In this document: positions 59,713-64,000 of the stretch, piece by piece | Layout of the letters: the number at the start of each line of letters is the position of its first letter | Position numbering within the stretch: the stretch's first letter is position 1 | Source: Aquimarina mycalae | GTDB taxonomy: Bacteria > Bacteroidota > Bacteroidia > Flavobacteriales > Flavobacteriaceae | DNA length: 64,000 nt | Assembly: GCF_029906345.1 (NCBI RefSeq) | Contig: NZ_JARYGY010000007.1 | Span: 1-64,000 of the forward strand | Reading direction: 5' to 3' | The notes under the pieces: model-generated | The model's database searches: none | The model's input: only the letters and a program-made list of their open reading frames with translations | What the model was told of the DNA's origin: nothing | Program-made: the position numbers and the translations under genes

Positions 59713-62700
59713 TTATTCCTCATCTACTCTTCTTAAATTATCATTAGAGTTTCTGTCTATTAATTTATTATAAGGATCAATACCTGCTTTTTCTGGTTTT
59801 TTATCAGTCACAATCGTGAATGTATTTTCGCCAGGTTGTAACCACTTTCGTTCCAGGTAATATGGGTTCTTAAGAGGTACTTCTTGATCATCTACAATAT
59901 CCTCACCAAACAAACCAATTTCTATATAGTTGGTCGTATCATCGGTACGCTCTTCTTTTCCTTTATCATCATAATAAATCTTCTTAGAATCTACTGTAAA
60001 GGTAGTTTCATAAGAACCATTATCCAGTTTTTTGGTCTTGGCTTCTTTGGTTATGTTTTCGTATAATACTATTTCTTTAAAACCATCATCTACCGAGTAT
60101 TTTAGAGAATCTGGTGCTACCTTATATAGCGCTTCATATAAATTCTCTGAGGTAGGATATACTCCTTTTTCAAAATGTTTATACTCATCAAGAAAACCTT
60201 TTAAGGCAGTATTGATTTTTTCTTCACCAATAATATCCTGCAGTTCATACATCACCATAGATCCTTTTCGGTACCAAACATATCCTCCTGTTTCTACATT
60301 CATTAAAGAACGTTCTGGTTTAAAACTAAAGGATCGACTTCTTAGGTATGCATCCAGAGAATACTTAAGGAAATTTTTAATTCCATTTTCTCCATATTCT
60401 TTTTTCATAGTCATCAAGGATGAGTATTCTGCTAAGGTTTCAGAGATGATATTAGCTCCAGATGTTTTACTAGGAGTTACAATATGTCCCCACCATTGAT
60501 GTGCAACTTCGTGCGCAGTTACCCTAAAAGCATAATTAAAATCTTCTGCTTTATCAAAATCAGCAGCAAATCCAAAATCCTCAGAATACGGGATCGTAGT
60601 TACAAAAGATTGTGCAAATGTCGAATGAGCGGGGAACTCTACAATTCTGATCACAGAATTAGGATACTCATAGAAATTCTTAGAGCAATAGTCTAATGCT
60701 ACCTTCGTCCCTTCAATAAAATACTGCAAGTTTCTTTTATGCTTAGGAGAGTGATAGATCTCTATAGCTACTTTTTTACCGCTAGGTGCCGTCCAACTTG
60801 ATTTTTCTACATCATATCTGGCTGAAACTACATTAAAGAATAAGTCGGTCTGAGACTCTAGTTTATAATGGTAATACGCTCTGTTATCTTCCTTCCATTC
60901 TTTAACTAATTTACCTGGTGCAATAGCAATTTGATCTGATGCTGTACTCACTACTGCTTCAAAATTGATATAATTAGCATCCTCATTAAATAGATTCTTT
61001 TTTAAAGCAGTAGAATCTGTTCTGGGAGGAAATAAATAATCTAATTTTTCTAATCCATATTTTCTTCTGGTACCATTGTCACTAAGAGACCTGTCGTAAT
61101 GAAAACTTGGAAATATAGAATTATTTATAAAGGTACCGTTGTTTAGTACCTGTGTTTCTATGCTATTTGCAAACCCTTTGGTTTCGGCAGACATAGAAAT
61201 TGACAATTCAGCAGTATCTTTTGGTTGTAATGTATTAGGTAATTTATAGAAATACATCCTGTTAACCGTATCAGAAACTACAGGTTTTATAGGACTACCA
61301 TTATAGATGATTTCTCCTAATTGTGTATGTTCTACTGGATATTGAACATTTAATAACAAGGTATCAATAGGAGTGGCGTAATTATTAACCAACTTAAATT
61401 CTCCTGTAGCTTTTAAGGCTCTTTTTTCTGGAAATACATCAATATAAGCTTTTAAATCAGTAACCTGTGGATGTGCCTGATTGATCAATCGTGAATATTT
61501 TTTTTCAGCCTCAGCAGCGATTTCATTAAAGTAATCTCCACTTTCAATAGTATTCAATACTTTTAAATTATAATAACCATAACCTGCTACAGAAGCAAAA
61601 GCAATGATCACCATGGTTAAGGCTCCGATCATTTTGAAATTCAACCTTCTTTTGGCTAAGGTTAATCGTTCTTTTGCTGTAGAAAAGAATCCACGATTCC
61701 AGAATATGGTTCCAACTACTAATAGTATAGCCATCATTAAGGCCCAATACAAGTTTAATGTAAAAGTACCGTGCATATAATGACCAAACCCATTCAGGTC
61801 ACTTAAGAAAAATGGTGTAGAACCTGTGAAAATAAGTAATGGATTATTACTTTTAAATGCTAACGTAACTAATAGTGGAAGTCCAATATATATTAATATA
61901 ATTATAAAATGGCCTAAGAACTTATTATTCACCAAAACATGAATGAAAAAACACAGAAATATAGTTGCAATAAAACTAGGAAGAATGAGTGCAAAATTAT
62001 AAACTGCGTACATCCCTAGTTCATATCCAAAATAACCATTAAACGTTTGAAACAACGCACCAATTAGAATATTTACAAATGCTAGTACACCTGCAATACC
62101 TAATAGCGAAATAACTTTAGAAAAGTATAAACTTGTATTGTTAATCGGTAATGCATCATAAAACACAAAAGTTTTGTTCTTACGAGTTCTATGCACTGCT
62201 TCACCAGAATAAATAATTAAAATAATAATGGATAAGAGAGAGATTCCTCCAGAAATATAAGTCGTTACAAATCTCGTAAGCGGTAAATTAGGAGTTCCAT
62301 AAATCTCATTAGCATTATAAATTGTAATTAAAGAAAGTAAGATTCCAATAACAATCAAAATTATAAAAACAGGATCTTTAATGATAGAAAGAAATTCAAT
62401 TTTACTTAATGACAGTAAGTTGTTTCTTTCTGTTTTTTTATTGAATATCTGAGATATAACACCTGTAAATGATGGCGCATGCGTATCTCCTTTAGTTTTC
62501 TTTTCCTTTTTACCAGAAATTAAGAATTTCTTATAGTCGAATTTAAATAAAGTTAGTAAGAAAAATAACAATCCTAATCCCAACCAAAGCATTCGATTTA
62601 ATAAAAATTTCCCATAGATTGGAAGTTGATTAATATTTAATTCATTAACCGACCAATACTTTTTGACAAAACTAAAAGCTCTTCCACCAAAAGGATCCAA

Positions 62701-63315
62701 ATATATGGTTAGCCATTGATTATCTAGACTGGCGAGTAAGTTTCCTGAAATACTATATAATAAGAATAAAAATATTCCTCCAAGATATATAATAGGCATT
62801 TTCTTAAAAAAGGCCATCAAACAAAAGAAGAGAGAACCTATTAGAAATGCATTGATCTGTAAGATAAATATGAACGGAAGGAGATATGAAGATAAATTAA
62901 AAGCATCATAATCCCCATAATCTGGTCTATCTAAATACATTCCTGTAGTAAAACCTATAATTGCACCTAGTACAATAAATAGGTTTAATAATGTAACAAT
63001 AGTAAAGCTTCCAAAAAACCTTCCTAATACATACGATTTTTGCGTAATCGGAAATGTAAAATAAGTCTGTGCAGTTTTATGATCCTGATCTCTAAAAATG
63101 GGAACTCCCATAATAGCAGCATAAAAGAAAATAGAAATCACAGAAATTGGAGCTATAACATCTATAATATTATTAGGACTATTGACAAATTGTGCAGTAA
63201 CAGATTTTTGAAAAACTGCTATTAACAATGCCATAGCAAGCCCTAATCCAGCATAAATCCAAGTAGCAGGTCGACGAAGACGATATTGTATTTCGAATAA
63301 GAATATTTCTTTCAT
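59713..63315 (-). CDS. ABC transporter permease fused to M1 family aminopeptidase
   Basis: 1200 residues. Residues 1-590 hold about twelve membrane helices in two ABC-2-type permease halves. The C-terminal 600 residues, presumably periplasmic, contain an M1 metallopeptidase domain with the zinc site H935-E936-V-A-H939 and E959 (HEVAHQWWGH ... SETLAEY). The spacing between the His pair and the Glu fits the Bacteroidota subgroup. The upstream ATPase gene ends 2 bp before its start, so they form one exporter. The likely role is peptide processing coupled to export; the substrate is unknown. Confidence 0.9.
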   Translation of the reverse strand: MKEIFLFEIQYRLRRPATWIYAGLGLAMALLIAVFQKSVTAQFVNSPNNIIDVIAPISVISIFFYAAIMGVPIFRDQDHKTAQTYFTFPITQKSYVLGRFFGSFTIVTLLNLFIVLGAIIGFTTGMYLDRPDYGDYDAFNLSSYLLPFIFILQINAFLIGSLFFCLMAFFKKMPIIYLGGIFLFLLYSISGNLLASLDNQWLTIYLDPFGGRAFSFVKKYWSVNELNINQLPIYGKFLLNRMLWLGLGLLFFLLTLFKFDYKKFLISGKKEKKTKGDTHAPSFTGVISQIFNKKTERNNLLSLSKIEFLSIIKDPVFIILIVIGILLSLITIYNANEIYGTPNLPLTRFVTTYISGGISLLSIIILIIYSGEAVHRTRKNKTFVFYDALPINNTSLYFSKVISLLGIAGVLAFVNILIGALFQTFNGYFGYELGMYAVYNFALILPSFIATIFLCFFIHVLVNNKFLGHFIIILIYIGLPLLVTLAFKSNNPLLIFTGSTPFFLSDLNGFGHYMHGTFTLNLYWALMMAILLVVGTIFWNRGFFSTAKERLTLAKRRLNFKMIGALTMVIIAFASVAGYGYYNLKVLNTIESGDYFNEIAAEAEKKYSRLINQAHPQVTDLKAYIDVFPEKRALKATGEFKLVNNYATPIDTLLLNVQYPVEHTQLGEIIYNGSPIKPVVSDTVNRMYFYKLPNTLQPKDTAELSISMSAETKGFANSIETQVLNNGTFINNSIFPSFHYDRSLSDNGTRRKYGLEKLDYLFPPRTDSTALKKNLFNEDANYINFEAVVSTASDQIAIAPGKLVKEWKEDNRAYYHYKLESQTDLFFNVVSARYDVEKSSWTAPSGKKVAIEIYHSPKHKRNLQYFIEGTKVALDYCSKNFYEYPNSVIRIVEFPAHSTFAQSFVTTIPYSEDFGFAADFDKAEDFNYAFRVTAHEVAHQWWGHIVTPSKTSGANIISETLAEYSSLMTMKKEYGENGIKNFLKYSLDAYLRSRSFSFKPERSLMNVETGGYVWYRKGSMVMYELQDIIGEEKINTALKGFLDEYKHFEKGVYPTSENLYEALYKVAPDSLKYSVDDGFKEIVLYENITKEAKTKKLDNGSYETTFTVDSKKIYYDDKGKEERTDDTTNYIEIGLFGEDIVDDQEVPLKNPYYLERKWLQPGENTFTIVTDKKPEKAGIDPYNKLIDRNSNDNLRRVDEE

Positions 63316-63317
63316 AA

Positions 63318-64000
63318 TTATGCCTCCTGTTCTTGCTTTTGATTAATACTATAGAAATAGAATTCTTCTAAACCATTGTTCATTTGCTCAAAACCATTTC
63401 CTGGAGCACTCTCACTGTATATATTCACAAAGAACTGGCCTCCTCTTAAATAATTAGAAAGCACAGTAAATTCATTTTGATAACGTTCCAATTCAGTTTT
63501 TTCAATCTGTTTTTTGAATATTTTTCCATCCAATGTACGTGATAACTCTTGCGGATTTCCTTGAGCAAGAATTCTTCCTTCATTAAAAACCGCCATATGC
63601 TCACATAAATTAGTTACATCATCCACAATATGAGTAGATAATATTACGACAGCATTTTCACCTAATTCACTTAGTAAGTTATGAAAACGATTACGTTCTA
63701 ATGGGTCCAAACCTGCTGTTGGTTCATCTACAATAATTAGTTTTGGATTTCCCAATAAGGCTTGCGCAATTCCAAAACGTTGTCGCATCCCACCAGAAAA
63801 ATCTCCCAGGTTTCGATTTCTAAATTTATATAAGTTCACCTTGTTTAATAAATCGGCAACATATCCTTTACGTTCGCTGGTATTGGTAATGCCTTTAACC
63901 TTGGCAATATGATTAAGCATCATTTCTGCAGAAACCTTTGGGTATACTCCAAAATCCTGAGGTAAATAGCCTAATGTTTTTCTAAGCTCTTCTGGTTGTT
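63318..64000 (-). CDS. ABC transporter ATP-binding protein, partial (cut by window edge)
   Basis: The frame is open to the last base of the window; the N-terminus with Walker A lies outside. Visible: Q-loop part LGYLPQDFGVYPKVSA, the signature LGDFSGGMRQRFGIAQAL, Walker B LIIVDEPTAGLDP, the H-loop VVILSTHIVDDV, and a C-terminal extension. It belongs with the downstream permease/peptidase fusion (2-bp gap). The ATG at 63923 is not the true start. Confidence 0.9.
   Translation of the reverse strand, partial: QPEELRKTLGYLPQDFGVYPKVSAEMMLNHIAKVKGITNTSERKGYVADLLNKVNLYKFRNRNLGDFSGGMRQRFGIAQALLGNPKLIIVDEPTAGLDPLERNRFHNLLSELGENAVVILSTHIVDDVTNLCEHMAVFNEGRILAQGNPQELSRTLDGKIFKKQIEKTELERYQNEFTVLSNYLRGGQFFVNIYSESAPGNGFEQMNNGLEEFYFYSINQKQEQEA

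Overview
The window reads as chromosome of a marine-type Flavobacteriaceae bacterium (Bacteroidota, perhaps Aquimarina-like; the genus is only a guess). The DNA is AT-rich. Several upstream regions carry the Bacteroidota promoter pattern TTTG/TAnnTTTG instead of sigma70 boxes, and start codons lack clear Shine-Dalgarno sites. The core gene content (YicC-gmk-nadD, DUF3667, SPFH/GYF protein, ABC permease fused to M1 peptidase, hem cluster with HemJ) fits this family.

Region 1 (1-15.43 kb) is an accessory island. It opens with an IS end (four GGGTCA repeats, IS21-like) abutting a 5'-truncated RHS gene. Two small plus-strand genes follow. From 9.96 down to 2.3 kb runs a minus-strand train of about a dozen small, mostly unrelated genes: Abi-alpha/DUF4393, two PD-(D/E)XK-like nuclease candidates, a SAM methyltransferase, short membrane proteins and orphans. 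Almost every gene boundary carries the same 15-bp sequence, CGTTTTATTGAACTT on the plus strand, which reads AAGTTCAATAAAACG on the coding strand. In seven genes the ATG follows this motif directly. In three or more genes the motif also supplies the upstream stop codon, so those proteins all end in Lys-Val-Gln. A serine recombinase (10.4-11.1 kb) heads the train. Upstream of it lies a perfect 14-bp inverted repeat that runs straight into one more copy of the motif. I read this as a recombinase-associated cassette array, similar in logic to integrons and to the acquired interbacterial defence (AID) arrays of Bacteroidales, but with a serine-type enzyme and a very short boundary repeat. This is the most interesting object in the window. 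A DUF3606 gene cut to 17 codons lies at the recombinase-proximal end. The island continues with a Roco protein (LRR-Roc-COR) and an XRE-type regulator, and ends inside dprA, of which only the 3' part remains.

Region 2 (16-36.6 kb) is mostly ordinary chromosome: a DoxX-like membrane protein, cupin, NTF2-like proteins, AraC regulator, DUF3667, SPFH plus RHH pair, GH3, sulfurtransferase, gpsA, 3-hydroxyanthranilate dioxygenase and ALDH7 genes, a zinc-ribbon/SPFH-GYF pair, lipoproteins, a fused oligopeptide ABC ATPase and an NtrY-like kinase. A small GG-leader, Cys-rich peptide gene at 26.2 kb is a candidate RiPP/bacteriocin precursor.

Region 3 (36.6-54.3 kb) holds housekeeping genes and tetrapyrrole synthesis. 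It contains enoyl-CoA hydratase, nadD-gmk-yicC, hemJ, a large BNR/sortilin-like protein, MATE, hemH, an AraC regulator divergent from hemA, and hemA-hemC-hemD-hemE-DUF6973-EI24-hemF. hemB is not in the window.

Region 4 (54.3-64 kb) has two lipoproteins, a tandem duplicate of 500-residue carboxypeptidase-regulatory-domain proteins, and an ABC exporter-type operon. That operon is an ATPase cut by the right edge of the window plus a 1200-residue permease/M1 aminopeptidase fusion.
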